Assembly (NCBI GenBank): GCA_041653315.1 | Contig: JBAZFO010000001.1 | Location: 43,655 to 93,314 of the forward strand | Reading direction: 5' to 3' | Length of the DNA: 49,660 nt | DNA from: Candidatus Micrarchaeia archaeon | Lineage (GTDB): Archaea > Micrarchaeota > Micrarchaeia > Anstonellales > JAHKLY01 | Shown here: positions 9,601-16,087 of the stretch, in pieces | How the letters are laid out: each line of letters starts with the position of its first letter | Numbering within the stretch: position 1 is the first letter of the stretch | The notes under the pieces: model-generated | Databases searched by the model: none | What the model was told of the DNA's origin: nothing | Seen by the model: only the letters and a program-made list of their open reading frames with translations | Made by a program: the position numbers and the translations under genes

Positions 9601-9706
9601 AATGAAACAAACTAATGCAATTAATATTACTGAAAAAGAATTAGTAAAAATTCCAGAAGTAAATATTGAAGAAGAGAAAATAAAAATAGAAATAAAAAAA
9701 GTTTAA
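6692..9706 (+). CDS. ileS: Isoleucyl-tRNA synthetase
   Basis: Class I synthetase of 1004 residues with the full set of domains. DGPPYATGELHPGAVWNK holds the HIGH-type signature, which here reads HPGA rather than the usual H-(I/L)-G-(H/T). The editing domain follows (WTTTPWTLVSN at about residue 214), then WCISRQRFWG, DVWMDSG, and KMSKSVGN as the KMSKS loop. Cysteine pairs CSRC (about 165) and CEKCGEK with CKCGG mark zinc sites. The protein ends with the archaeal C-terminal domain. It overlaps the convergent zinc protein by 4 bp. GGTACTAAT before the ATG is a weak binding site. Confidence 0.97.
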   Translation: MQDIIKIEEEMLKFWEKKKILEKVNKKNENGENFYFCDGPPYATGELHPGAVWNKTLKDMVCRYQRAIGKNVRAQAGYDTHGLPIEVKVEKEIGSKTKKDIEEYGTVKFIEKCKEFATKYVGVMGDQFRRVGIWMDFDNPYLTYKNEFIESTWETIKKADEKGLLSRGVYVLPYCSRCATTLANYELEYGEQKDPSIFVKMRSVEDENLYYIIWTTTPWTLVSNIAIMVHPTYTYIKVKIGNETWVVAKEALDRVIKHTDDSPVILEEMSGKKLEGKKYIHPLKDKINHDIERRIVLSDEFVTLEEGSGLVHCAPGHGPEDFLIGKRFDLEIYSPVNEKGEFITSEYKGKPVRETNRDIIKDLEKIGALIYEKEIEHRYPHCWRCKTPLIFLTTDQWFINISKVREKMLEEIDKVNWYPKFARTRFKDFVSIAPDWCISRQRFWGIPIPIWICEKCGEKKIIGSASELPEKVKDLHKPQMDKIKFKCKCGGEMKRVEDVLDVWMDSGNVIWASLTEDERKIYKKTQFIVEGKDQTRGWFYSLLGSGIIKWDEAPYEKVMMHGFFVSETGEKMSKSVGNFVPFNDMISKYGADTFRLWGLNCNVAEDIKFNWNDMKEAFSTLNIIYNIGTFLQRFDSKKEINEIDLEIEDKWIISRLNSTIKETTELMDNYELHTATRILRTFITEDISRFYMKILKKRMSEEVHADEALSTLYEVYFETLKMLMIIAPFSSEKIYQDVYKKDKKEESLALFDWPSFDITKIDKLLENGMTIADEITSASINARQKANIKLRWPLEKIIFNTKSTEAEKTIDKLSRIIEWLANVKTIEKNVEIKSEYKVEIKEGKIKKLYRASGLDEKIIQILKNENPEKLQETLGRKKKYIGDGFELQPEVIEIEEKAKDYEITLVEKGKVYLYTKINEELFEEAMLREIARRIQQLRKEEKLVESDEINIFFKGSKKLTEIINKYKEILMKQTNAINITEKELVKIPEVNIEEEKIKIEIKKV

Positions 9707-9888
9707 TCTGCTTGGAATTCTTTTCTCTTTTTTACACTTCCCCAGCAATCTTTACAAATTAATCTTCTTACTCCAGATTTATCTTTTCTAGATGATTTAA
9801 CACATTCATTACAAATTTTCTTTTCGCAATAATCGCATTTTTCTACCTTATGTACTAGTGCACTACATCTTTCACAACGCATATTCAT
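9703..9888 (-). CDS. Small zinc-finger protein, function unknown
   Basis: A 61-residue protein with four CxxC-like pairs: CERC, CDYC, CNEC and CKDC. The spacing suggests two interleaved zinc sites, similar to small archaeal zinc-ribbon or treble-clef proteins, and the rest is basic. It has its own start with a GAGGG site upstream and lies between ileS (4-bp tail overlap) and the RNase P RNA gene. I do not recognise a specific family; RNA or protein binding is a guess. Confidence 0.75.
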   Translation of the reverse strand: MNMRCERCSALVHKVEKCDYCEKKICNECVKSSRKDKSGVRRLICKDCWGSVKKRKEFQAD

Positions 9889-9933
9889 AAAAATCCCTCT
9901 TAAATTATTAAGTATTAATCATGTATCAAAATA

Positions 9934-9943
9934 TTTTTAAAGG
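9934..9943 (+). promoter_or_regulatory. TATA box for RNase P RNA
   Basis: TTTTTAAAGG is centred about 29 bp before the proposed 5' end of the RNA near 9968, at archaeal promoter spacing. Confidence 0.45.
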
Positions 9944-9967
9944 CAAGGCATTATAAAAGTTAGTATG

Positions 9968-10170
9968 AAGTGGTGGATGAGCAGCTTACCCCAGAGGGAG
10001 GAAATTCTGCCCATCATTTTGGCTGTGAAGTCTTAAGGACAAATCAGGAACAGAAACGATACCTTTGCAAAAAGGATGAAACGCGCCTGTGCGCAGTCGT
10101 ATAGTGATGCAAGCCTTTTAGGCGCTTAGTCGAATGCTGCTTAAAACAGAAGGCAGATTACTATCCACTG
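9968..10170 (+). ncRNA. rnpB: RNase P RNA, compact archaeal form
   Basis: Catalytic RNA that removes tRNA 5' leaders. All five conserved regions can be seen: GGAGGAAATTCTGCC (CR-I, from about 9997), ACAGAAACGATACC (CR-II, about 10050), AGGATGAAACGCGC (CR-III), ATGCAAGCC (CR-IV) and ACAGAAGGCAGATTAC (CR-V, 10146-10161). P4 forms from CTGCC (10007-10011) and GGCAG (10152-10156). P1 is GTGGAT (9973-9978) with ATCCAC (10163-10168). The molecule is only about 203 nt, against roughly 280-350 in most archaea; the region between CR-II and CR-III keeps only a minimal hairpin. A T-rich tract follows. Confidence 0.93.
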
Positions 10171-10207
10171 CTTTTATTTTTTAAATAAAATTAAAAAAAG
10201 AGAAAAA

Positions 10208-10576
10208 TTATAAATCTGCATAAAAACATAACCAAGAGCTATCCACTTCTGTTGGTTCTGTAGCATAATAACTTGTTTTTTTATTATATACCAATAATAT
10301 TCCTGCAGAATCATATCCTGCATAATATACATAATCTCTTGGCATATCACATTCATCTTCGACTAAAGATATATCATATGCTATATCAACAACTGCTGTT
10401 CCTTCTTTATAAGCTATAAATTTTTTCTCTGTATCAACATAGTGACCTTCACATGCCATTGAAATTAATGTTTCAACTAACAGAGTTGCAGTTATAAAAT
10501 CTCTTGGTTTTATAGTTTTACTTTTATCAAAAGGCAATCTGCCAATTTCTTTAGTAAATATTTCACTAAATTTCAT
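10208..10576 (-). CDS. Hypothetical protein, 122 residues
   Basis: I do not recognise this protein. It has no signal peptide, membrane segment or cysteine cluster. The first half (MKFSEIFTKEIGRLPFD; FITATLLVETLISMACEGHYVD) looks helical; the second half is rich in Tyr and Asp with likely beta-strands (DYVYYAGYDSAGILLVYN) and could be a small regulatory fold. A GAGGTG binding site precedes the ATG. Its 3' end lies just after the RNase P RNA on the opposite strand. Base use matches its neighbours, so it is probably a real gene. Confidence 0.7.
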   Translation of the reverse strand: MKFSEIFTKEIGRLPFDKSKTIKPRDFITATLLVETLISMACEGHYVDTEKKFIAYKEGTAVVDIAYDISLVEDECDMPRDYVYYAGYDSAGILLVYNKKTSYYATEPTEVDSSWLCFYADL

Positions 10577-10644
10577 ATAAACACCTCTTTTATACTAATT
10601 ATATAAATTTTTGTGTTTATAAATGTTTCTATGGGCATTTTCGA

Positions 10645-10866
10645 TTATTTATTTTTATCTTTTTCCCATTCTTTTTCTTTTAGCTTTCTAACTATGTAAG
10701 AAGCTTCCTGCGGGTTATCTACTTCTCCATATCTAATAATACTCTTATCATTTAAAGTCGTTGTTTTAGCGCACATTTTGCATTTTAAGCGCTGTTTAGA
10801 AGTAGTCGCTTGTATTGTTCCACATTTTGGACATTTTAATATTAGGTATTTTCCCATATATTTCAA
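10645..10866 (-). CDS. Archaeal zinc-ribbon protein (DUF1922-like)
   Basis: A 73-residue protein with CPKCGT and CKMCAK forming one zinc ribbon, followed by NPQEASYIVRKLKEKEWEKDKNK, a helix in which the EAS..VRKL pattern matches small archaeal DUF1922-type ribbons. The true start could be Met4 at 10857, giving MGKYLILKCPKCG. The neighbours give no functional clue. Family membership is from memory of the pattern. Confidence 0.72.
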   Translation of the reverse strand: MKYMGKYLILKCPKCGTIQATTSKQRLKCKMCAKTTTLNDKSIIRYGEVDNPQEASYIVRKLKEKEWEKDKNK

Positions 10867-10956
10867 ATAATATTCAAACCAAGCCTTTTTATTAATTTAT
10901 ACACAGAAATATTATACTTTTCTTTTGGGAGAATAAAGGTTCTTTCTTTCGCAAGC

Positions 10957-11025
10957 CTTTTCTTTCTTCCAAGATATCAAGCTTTGCTTGATAATTGTGA
11001 AGCAAAGCTTCACAAGAAAGAAAAG
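10957..11025 (+). repeat. Nested inverted repeats just upstream of tRNA-Met
   Basis: CTTTTCTTTCTT (10957-10968) is the exact complement of AAGAAAGAAAAG (11014-11025). Inside lie two perfect hairpins, ATCAAGC/GCTTGAT (10976-10992) and TGTGAAGC/GCTTCACA (10996-11014). The whole can fold into a three-way, cruciform-like structure ending 4 bases before the tRNA. The outer stem is of the same pyrimidine/purine type as the hairpins inside the tRNA introns of this window. No coding potential was seen. Confidence 0.75.
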
Positions 11026-11068
11026 CTTTGCCGAGGTAACTCAGTTTGGTCAGAGTGCCAGACTCATA

Positions 11069-11137
11069 AGCACAGCTTTATGAGTAATGAGCTGAAAAGC
11101 AATGATATAAATAGGTGTGAAAACACTAAACTGAGAA
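11069..11137 (+). other. 69-nt anticodon-loop intron of tRNA-Met (canonical 37/38 site)
   Basis: The insert carries TTATGAG (11078-11084), complementary to the CTCATAA anticodon loop, as is common in tRNA introns. It also has two short hairpins capped by GAAA tetraloops (GCT-GAAA-AGC near 11091 and GTGT-GAAA-ACAC near 11116). AAACTGAG near its 3' end is the exact complement of CTCAGTTT in the D-arm (11040-11047), so the precursor could adopt an alternative fold. Confidence 0.8.
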
Positions 11138-11153
11138 ATCTGGAAGTCGCGAG

Positions 11154-11245
11154 TGGCCCCTTTTCTTTGTAAAGAAAAGACCCCAGGGTTCAAAAGAAAC
11201 ACCTGAAATGGCTAGCGAATTCAAATCCAGATTACTGGTGAAAAT
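11154..11245 (+). other. T-arm insert of tRNA-Met: probably two introns (66 and 19 nt)
   Basis: TTCAAAT at 11220-11226 is a perfect T-loop, placed between two inserts. The first (11154-11219) holds a 9-bp hairpin, CTTTTCTTT (11160-11168) with AAAGAAAAG (11171-11179), like those in the tRNA-Pro and tRNA-Gln introns. The second (11227-11245) is 19 nt with the hairpin CCAG-ATTA-CTGG, placed between loop and 3' T-stem like the intron of the tRNA at the window start. The two-intron reading restores the consensus loop, which is why I prefer it. Confidence 0.7.
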
Positions 11246-11287
11246 CTCGCTCTCGGCATTTTTTTATCTGAATAAAAGGGAAATTAA

Positions 11288-11635
11288 ATGGGAATTCAAA
11301 CTGAATACAACCCTGATTTGGCATTACGAAATTTTGATGAATTTAAAAAAGGAAATAGAGAAATAGAGGAATGTATACCAGAAAATATAGAAGTTGAAAA
11401 AATTTATAATTTCTTAAAAAAAGGACAAAGAAATTATTGGATAGAAGGCGAAATTCCACTTTTAGAAACAAAAGGAAATGCACAACTTTCAAAACCATTA
11501 GCAAGTATTATTATTTTAGAAGCTACACATTTTCTTTTAAATGATGAACCTTGGACTAAAGGAAAATACAAAGTTATTGAAATTTTTGATAAAAATGATA
11601 ATAAAATTCATTTCAATGGTTTTGAGAAAATATAA
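11288..11635 (+). CDS. Hypothetical protein, 115 residues
   Basis: Not recognised. A soluble, acidic protein with no cysteine cluster or membrane segment. RNYWIEGEIPLLETKGN followed by SKPLASIIILEATHFLL and a strand-rich C-terminus (KYKVIEIFDKNDNKIHF) suggests a small alpha/beta fold. It begins 30 bp after tRNA-Met with GGGAAATTAAATG at its start, and its stop lies 2 bp from the stop of the convergent 798-residue protein. Confidence 0.7.
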   Translation: MGIQTEYNPDLALRNFDEFKKGNREIEECIPENIEVEKIYNFLKKGQRNYWIEGEIPLLETKGNAQLSKPLASIIILEATHFLLNDEPWTKGKYKVIEIFDKNDNKIHFNGFEKI

Positions 11636-11637
11636 TT

Positions 11638-14034
11638 TTATTCAAAACCAGGTAATAATTGACGCATACTAAATCTATTTTTTATTAATTTAAAATTTGT
11701 TTCAGTCAAAATATAATTTGTTGGCGCATTTATAAATTTTCTATATTCTTCTCCTAAATTTATATCTTCTCCGTCAATCTGAATATTTACTCTTTTTAAA
11801 ATATTATAAAATTCTTTAGTAAAACAAGTATTAAACATCATTTCAATTTCTTTAAATGTTTCAGAATTATCTAATTCTGGTCTTTCAATTCCTTGCCAGG
11901 TAGAAAGGATTATTAAAACATCTTCTGGTTTTATGCCTTTATATTGGTCTAATATCTTTTCATTTAATTTATCCCCGGAATTTAGTTTTCTTCTGCATTT
12001 AGATTCTATTAAAATTTCTCTTATTTCGTCTTCCTTTTTTAAAACAACTTTAAAATCTGGATGTAATTCATCATTTACTCTTTTAGAAGATCCATTTCCA
12101 TTTGTTGAAACTGTTTTTTTATTATATAAAAATTCAATATTTTTTGGAAAATAATCGATAATAGAATAATCTGGAAATTTATGTTTTATTACCTCTTTTA
12201 TTCCTGCTAAAATAAATGTTTCAGCAGCATATCCAGTCATATGTCTTGCTCTTTTAAGATCTGGGCCAATATATTTATAAGAATATTTTCTTTCTATTTC
12301 TCTTTTTCTTTCCTCTGTAAATGGTCCTTTTTTATATTCTTCTTCAATTATATCTTCTAATATTTTTTTAACAGCTTGAGTATATTGCACTTCATTTGCT
12401 TCTCCATATGTCCTTCTAATTAAATTATAAATTTCATGTCCTGTATATATTTCACCTTCAAATTCAAGCTCCCTTTCATCTGACCAACATTCTAGAACAT
12501 TTAATCTATTTCCAATATCAATATAATATTTGAATAATTTTCTAACTTTCGTTTTCATTTCGTTATAAGGTAAAATATCAGATATAACATCAAAAGCAAT
12601 TGAAGGAAGTTCTTTACTAGAATAAACAATAGTTTTTCCTTTCATATATAAAACTTCAGAAATATCTTCTAATTTTATTTTTCCTTCTGCAAATTCTTTG
12701 AAAAAATGAGTTTTCCCATCTTTTGTTAAAATTTTTATAAAAATATTTTTTTCAGAATAAACAGCTTGGTTTGAGGGATTTAACAATAAATTTATTCTTG
12801 GCATATTCGGCATATTTATTTCATCAAATTCAAAAAATCCTTTTTTAGATACTCTTATAATATCCTGCTTAAGCATAGATATAACTTTTTCTGCTTTTCT
12901 TTGATCTTTATACTGTGTCTTTAAAAATTCAAATACTTTATCTAAAATTAATGCTGTTGTTTGTTTCCCACATTCTTTTGATTGTTTTAATAAATAAATG
13001 GTGTATGCAAATTTTGCTCTTGCACTTTCAGTAGGCAAATTGGTTTCTTTATTAGTATTAAGATTAAAAAATATTTTTTTATGTTTAATAAAACAGTCTT
13101 GAACAATATAATCTAAATTATCTTGTCCTTTTTCTTTTATCAAATAGTCTACATAAGATAATTCTTGTAATATTGCATTCACATAATCCTCCTGTATGTT
13201 TTCTCTCCTTTGAATATGTCTTTTTTTTCTTGAAATTGCATCTAACTCTAATATTTGATTATAAATATATGGATGATATGAGATATTCGCTCTTTGTCTT
13301 CCAGCTAATTCTTTACATTTTACTTTTTTATGTTCTATCTTACCTTTTTTTTCATCAAATATTAATCTTCCTTTTGAAATATATTTTGTATCAATGACAT
13401 TTGGGGCTAATTCAAATAATCTTTGCATTAAAAATGGAAAAATCATTTGTGCTTGTTCATTAGATATATTGCATTCAAGGTCTTTAAACCTATTTTTAAC
13501 TCCTTCTTTCCATTGATTTTCAAAATATATATCTATTTGATCTTCATTTCCTTCTTCATAAATTCTATTTACTGCTTTTTGGTCAAATAATTTAGAACCT
13601 GTTTTTTCTAAACTGACTTCCATTAAAAGTTTTTCTTTTAATGTTTTTGTTTTTTTATCATAAGTCAAATGAGTTATTATTAAAAAATTGCTGTCTTCAA
13701 ATTTTGATGAATCCCAATTTATTGGTGTCTTATAATCTTCAAAAAAGAGTATTTTATGATTAACTCCATTAATACAATTTAAATTCAATTCAAATTCTTC
13801 ATATGCTTTTTTTAAATCATCATTTATTTCAACAAGAGAATCTATTGGTAAATCAGCTTCTTTTGAATCTATTAAACCAAAATTACTAAATATTTTTCTT
13901 TTTCTTCTTCTTAAAGGCAAAGTATCTTCTAATTTAACATCCTTAGAAAAAAATACCTCTCCAGTCTTTTTTTCATTAATTGAAATATGATTTTTACCGT
14001 TACTCCCCCCATTATGTATAACACAAAAAGACAT
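11638..14034 (-). CDS. Large protein with a C-terminal PD-(D/E)xK nuclease-like domain, function unknown
   Basis: The 798-residue protein is unknown to me as a whole. Residues 600-720 show a PD-(D/E)xK pattern: Glu605 in a helix (GYAAETFILAGI), HPDF with Asp660, then IESKCRR with Glu677-x-Lys679, and DQYKG (Gln697, Tyr698), like the Q..Y motif of RecB/Cas4-type nucleases. The first 590 residues are charged, mostly helical and without Walker motifs, cysteine clusters or membrane segments. A single gene with its own promoter region facing the radical SAM gene; no helicase or methylase is adjacent. DNA or RNA cleavage is an inference from the motif alone. Confidence 0.8.
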   Translation of the reverse strand: MSFCVIHNGGSNGKNHISINEKKTGEVFFSKDVKLEDTLPLRRRKRKIFSNFGLIDSKEADLPIDSLVEINDDLKKAYEEFELNLNCINGVNHKILFFEDYKTPINWDSSKFEDSNFLIITHLTYDKKTKTLKEKLLMEVSLEKTGSKLFDQKAVNRIYEEGNEDQIDIYFENQWKEGVKNRFKDLECNISNEQAQMIFPFLMQRLFELAPNVIDTKYISKGRLIFDEKKGKIEHKKVKCKELAGRQRANISYHPYIYNQILELDAISRKKRHIQRRENIQEDYVNAILQELSYVDYLIKEKGQDNLDYIVQDCFIKHKKIFFNLNTNKETNLPTESARAKFAYTIYLLKQSKECGKQTTALILDKVFEFLKTQYKDQRKAEKVISMLKQDIIRVSKKGFFEFDEINMPNMPRINLLLNPSNQAVYSEKNIFIKILTKDGKTHFFKEFAEGKIKLEDISEVLYMKGKTIVYSSKELPSIAFDVISDILPYNEMKTKVRKLFKYYIDIGNRLNVLECWSDERELEFEGEIYTGHEIYNLIRRTYGEANEVQYTQAVKKILEDIIEEEYKKGPFTEERKREIERKYSYKYIGPDLKRARHMTGYAAETFILAGIKEVIKHKFPDYSIIDYFPKNIEFLYNKKTVSTNGNGSSKRVNDELHPDFKVVLKKEDEIREILIESKCRRKLNSGDKLNEKILDQYKGIKPEDVLIILSTWQGIERPELDNSETFKEIEMMFNTCFTKEFYNILKRVNIQIDGEDINLGEEYRKFINAPTNYILTETNFKLIKNRFSMRQLLPGFE

Positions 14035-14087
14035 GATAAATTAATTGGTAAGTAAAGTATTTAAACAAGTAGTTTTAAATTTTAAAA

Positions 14088-15083
14088 ATGGAAGAAGCGC
14101 AGTTTTACAAAAGAGAAAAAAATTCTTCTATTTCCTGCCTGTTATGCAGGAGGAAATGCACGATTTCAGAAGGAAAAACAGGCTTTTGCAGAGTTAGGCA
14201 AAATATAATAGGAAAATTGTATTCTTTGAACTATGGAAAAATAATTGCATCTCATACTGACCCCATTGAAAAGAAGCCATTATATCATTTTTATCCAGGA
14301 TCACATGTATTTTCGATTTCAACTTTAGGGTGCAATTTTTCGTGCGACCATTGCCAAAATCCAGATATAAGCCAGAATTGGCGTGCAATTTCAGGTGTGG
14401 AAAAAGAACCAGAAGAAATAAGTCAAATAGCTTTACGAAACAAGGCTCAAGGAATTGCATATACATATACAGAACCTACAATTTTCTTTGAATATGCGTA
14501 TGACTGCGCTAAAATCGCAAAAAAGCAAAAATTATTCAATATTTTTGTAACAAATGGATATATGTCAGATGAATGCATAAAGAAAATGAAAGGGGTTATT
14601 AACGCAAGCAATGTTGATCTTAAGGCATTTAATGAAAAGTTTTATAATAATATTTGTGGGGGAATTGAATTAGGTGGGGTGCTTAAATCAATCAAAGCTC
14701 TCCATAAAATACAGCATATTGAGCTTACTACGTTACTTATCCCAGGATTAAATGATTCAAAAGATGAAATTATTGCTTTAAGCAAATGGGTGAAAAAATT
14801 AGATAAAAACATCCCATTACATTTCAACGCTTATTTCCCCGCAAATAGGATGACTATACATCTTACCTCTGAAGAAACTGTTATAAAAGCAAGGGAGATT
14901 GCACTTGAAGAGGGATTGAATTATGTTTATACTGGAAATATAAAATATAGTGAAGGAAGTAATACTTTTTGTCCCAAGTGCAAAAATGCAGTAGTAAAGC
15001 GCTTTGGCAACTATACTGAAAACTATTTGAAAAATGAGAAATGTCAAGAATGTGGAAATAAAATTAATATAATTACAAAATGA
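14088..15083 (+). CDS. Radical SAM enzyme of the AmmeMemoRadiSam system
   Basis: Residues 15-35 carry a CLLCRRKC cysteine group with GFCRVR, then the radical SAM cluster CNFSCDHC (C-x3-C-x2-C, about 83-90) with HCQNPDISQNW after it. This N-terminal layout and the pyruvate-formate-lyase-activase-like body (SNVDLKAFNEKFYNNICGG) match the enzyme that accompanies AMMECR1 and Memo proteins. The C-terminus adds a zinc ribbon (CPKCKNAVVKRFG and CQECGNK). The 331-residue length is typical. AMMECR1 and Memo partners are not in the window. It overlaps the convergent kinase-like gene by 11 bp. The modified substrate is unknown. Confidence 0.88.
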   Translation: MEEAQFYKREKNSSISCLLCRRKCTISEGKTGFCRVRQNIIGKLYSLNYGKIIASHTDPIEKKPLYHFYPGSHVFSISTLGCNFSCDHCQNPDISQNWRAISGVEKEPEEISQIALRNKAQGIAYTYTEPTIFFEYAYDCAKIAKKQKLFNIFVTNGYMSDECIKKMKGVINASNVDLKAFNEKFYNNICGGIELGGVLKSIKALHKIQHIELTTLLIPGLNDSKDEIIALSKWVKKLDKNIPLHFNAYFPANRMTIHLTSEETVIKAREIALEEGLNYVYTGNIKYSEGSNTFCPKCKNAVVKRFGNYTENYLKNEKCQECGNKINIITK

Positions 15084-15624
15084 AAAAAACCAAGCAGCAA
15101 ACAAATGGAATGATAAAATTATCATCTATCCCTAAATCTAAACTTTCAGCAAAAGCTGAAACAATAATTGCGACAAAACAAACAATAGAAGGCAAAAAGA
15201 AAAGGGCAGGCAATGAAGAAACTGCAAAAGCAAGAGTTCCTTCAAATGTTTTCTTTTTATTATAAAATAATTTCATTTTTCCTCTTGATCCAATTATGGT
15301 TGCAAAGCCATCCCCTAAAGCTAAAATAAAAAAAACTGCACAGATTAAATTCACATTTTGGGAAATTGAAAGAATAAATATACACCCAACAACATACCAA
15401 AGAGAGCCATAGCCAGGAAGAACATTTTTGCGCTCAAATTTGTCAAAAAACCAGCTTGCGACAGGAACCCTAATTCCCGAAATAAAAAGATGAATTAAAA
15501 CAAGACCTAAAATAAGGCCTGCAGATAAAATATAAAGCGTATTTATTCTCCCAGATAAAATCAAAAGAGCAAGAAAAACAAAACCAATTAATATATGTAT
15601 TGCCTGCCTTTCATCTTCATTCAT
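15073..15624 (-). CDS. Polyprenol/dolichol or phytol kinase-like membrane protein (SEC59/DGK1 family)
   Basis: A 183-residue polytopic membrane protein with five to six hydrophobic segments. The family motif is clear: ALGDGFATIIGSRGK followed by KKKTFEGTLAF and later SAFAESLDLGIDDNFIIP, as in CTP-dependent phytol, dolichol and diacylglycerol kinases. It is the last gene of the isoprenoid operon and overlaps the PAP2 phosphatase by 8 bp. A kinase and phosphatase for lipid-linked isoprenoid alcohols together at the end of an isoprenoid operon suggest recycling of polyprenyl phosphate carriers or salvage of isoprenoid alcohols; the exact substrate is inferred. Confidence 0.85.
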   Translation of the reverse strand: MNEDERQAIHILIGFVFLALLILSGRINTLYILSAGLILGLVLIHLFISGIRVPVASWFFDKFERKNVLPGYGSLWYVVGCIFILSISQNVNLICAVFFILALGDGFATIIGSRGKMKLFYNKKKTFEGTLAFAVSSLPALFFLPSIVCFVAIIVSAFAESLDLGIDDNFIIPFVCCLVFFIL

Positions 15625-16087
15625 TTTTATCTTCCTCTTTTAAAAAGCGCTTAAATATAAGATCGCTTAATGCGCATGAAACAAATGCAAATGGGATTGC
15701 CCCCAAAATATCTAGAGGAGTATGAACCCCCAAATAAAGGCGTGAATACATTATGAATAAAGCAAATAATAGAAATATAAAAAACGAAGGCTCCCCTAAA
15801 AGAATTATTGCGAATATCAAAACCATTGTTGAATGCCCGCTTGGAAAAGCATAAGAATCTGGACAAGCTATTTTTGATTGTTCAATAATGCAAATTCGGT
15901 CTTCTGTAATTATTTCTTTTGCAGCAATTACAAAAAGCACCCCAATAAATGTGGCTAAAATTACTTTTTTTAATTTTGTTTTCTGCTTTTTGAATAAAAC
16001 TGAAGTTATAAAGAGCAATAAAAACAAGAAACCGATTAAAACAATATCATTATCAAAAAATATTGAAACTGTTGTTAATAAATCCAT
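15617..16087 (-). CDS. PAP2-family membrane phosphatase
   Basis: Integral membrane acid phosphatase of lipid phosphates or pyrophosphates. The 156-residue protein has the second motif FPSGHS (about residues 77-82) and the third, SRLYLGVHTPLDILGA, with catalytic His and Asp; the first motif is degenerate. Its ATG shares a base with the tpiA stop (TAATG), and it overlaps the kinase-like gene by 8 bp, so the genes are translationally coupled. Next to MEP genes the likely substrate is polyprenyl diphosphate, converting it to the monophosphate, but a glycerolipid phosphate is possible. Confidence 0.9.
   Translation of the reverse strand: MDLLTTVSIFFDNDIVLIGFLFLLLFITSVLFKKQKTKLKKVILATFIGVLFVIAAKEIITEDRICIIEQSKIACPDSYAFPSGHSTMVLIFAIILLGEPSFFIFLLFALFIMYSRLYLGVHTPLDILGAIPFAFVSCALSDLIFKRFLKEEDKNE

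Larger units (their letters stand above)
11030..11258 (+). tRNA. Elongator tRNA-Met (CAT) with anticodon-loop and T-arm introns
   Basis: Acceptor GCCGAGG (11030-11036) pairs with TCTCGGC (11251-11257), discriminator A11258. The D-stem is ACTC/GAGT. Anticodon stem CCAGA (11058-11062) pairs with TCTGG (11139-11143), with CAT at 11065-11067. The acceptor, CTCATAA loop and variable region resemble archaeal elongator tRNA-Met rather than initiator or Ile2. T-stem GCGAG (11149-11153) pairs with CTCGC (11246-11250), leaving a 92-nt loop. Removing 11069-11137, 11154-11219 and 11227-11245 gives a 75-nt tRNA with a consensus TTCAAAT loop. A single T-arm intron leaving TGAAAAT as the loop is the alternative. 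Confidence 0.92.

Noticed and set aside
11069..11137. Box C/D guide RNA inside the tRNA-Met intron
   Set aside because: GTAATGA and CTGA boxes can be found, but they are too close together, and the stretch complementary to the anticodon loop is not at the fifth base upstream of a D box, so methylation of C34 is not supported.
10984..11172. 62-residue frame across tRNA-Met
   Set aside because: It lies over the nested repeats and the tRNA and has no protein-like features.
11638..14034. 798-residue protein as part of a restriction-modification or CRISPR locus
   Set aside because: No methylase, helicase, Cas or repeat is found beside it; only the nuclease-like motif itself can be supported.
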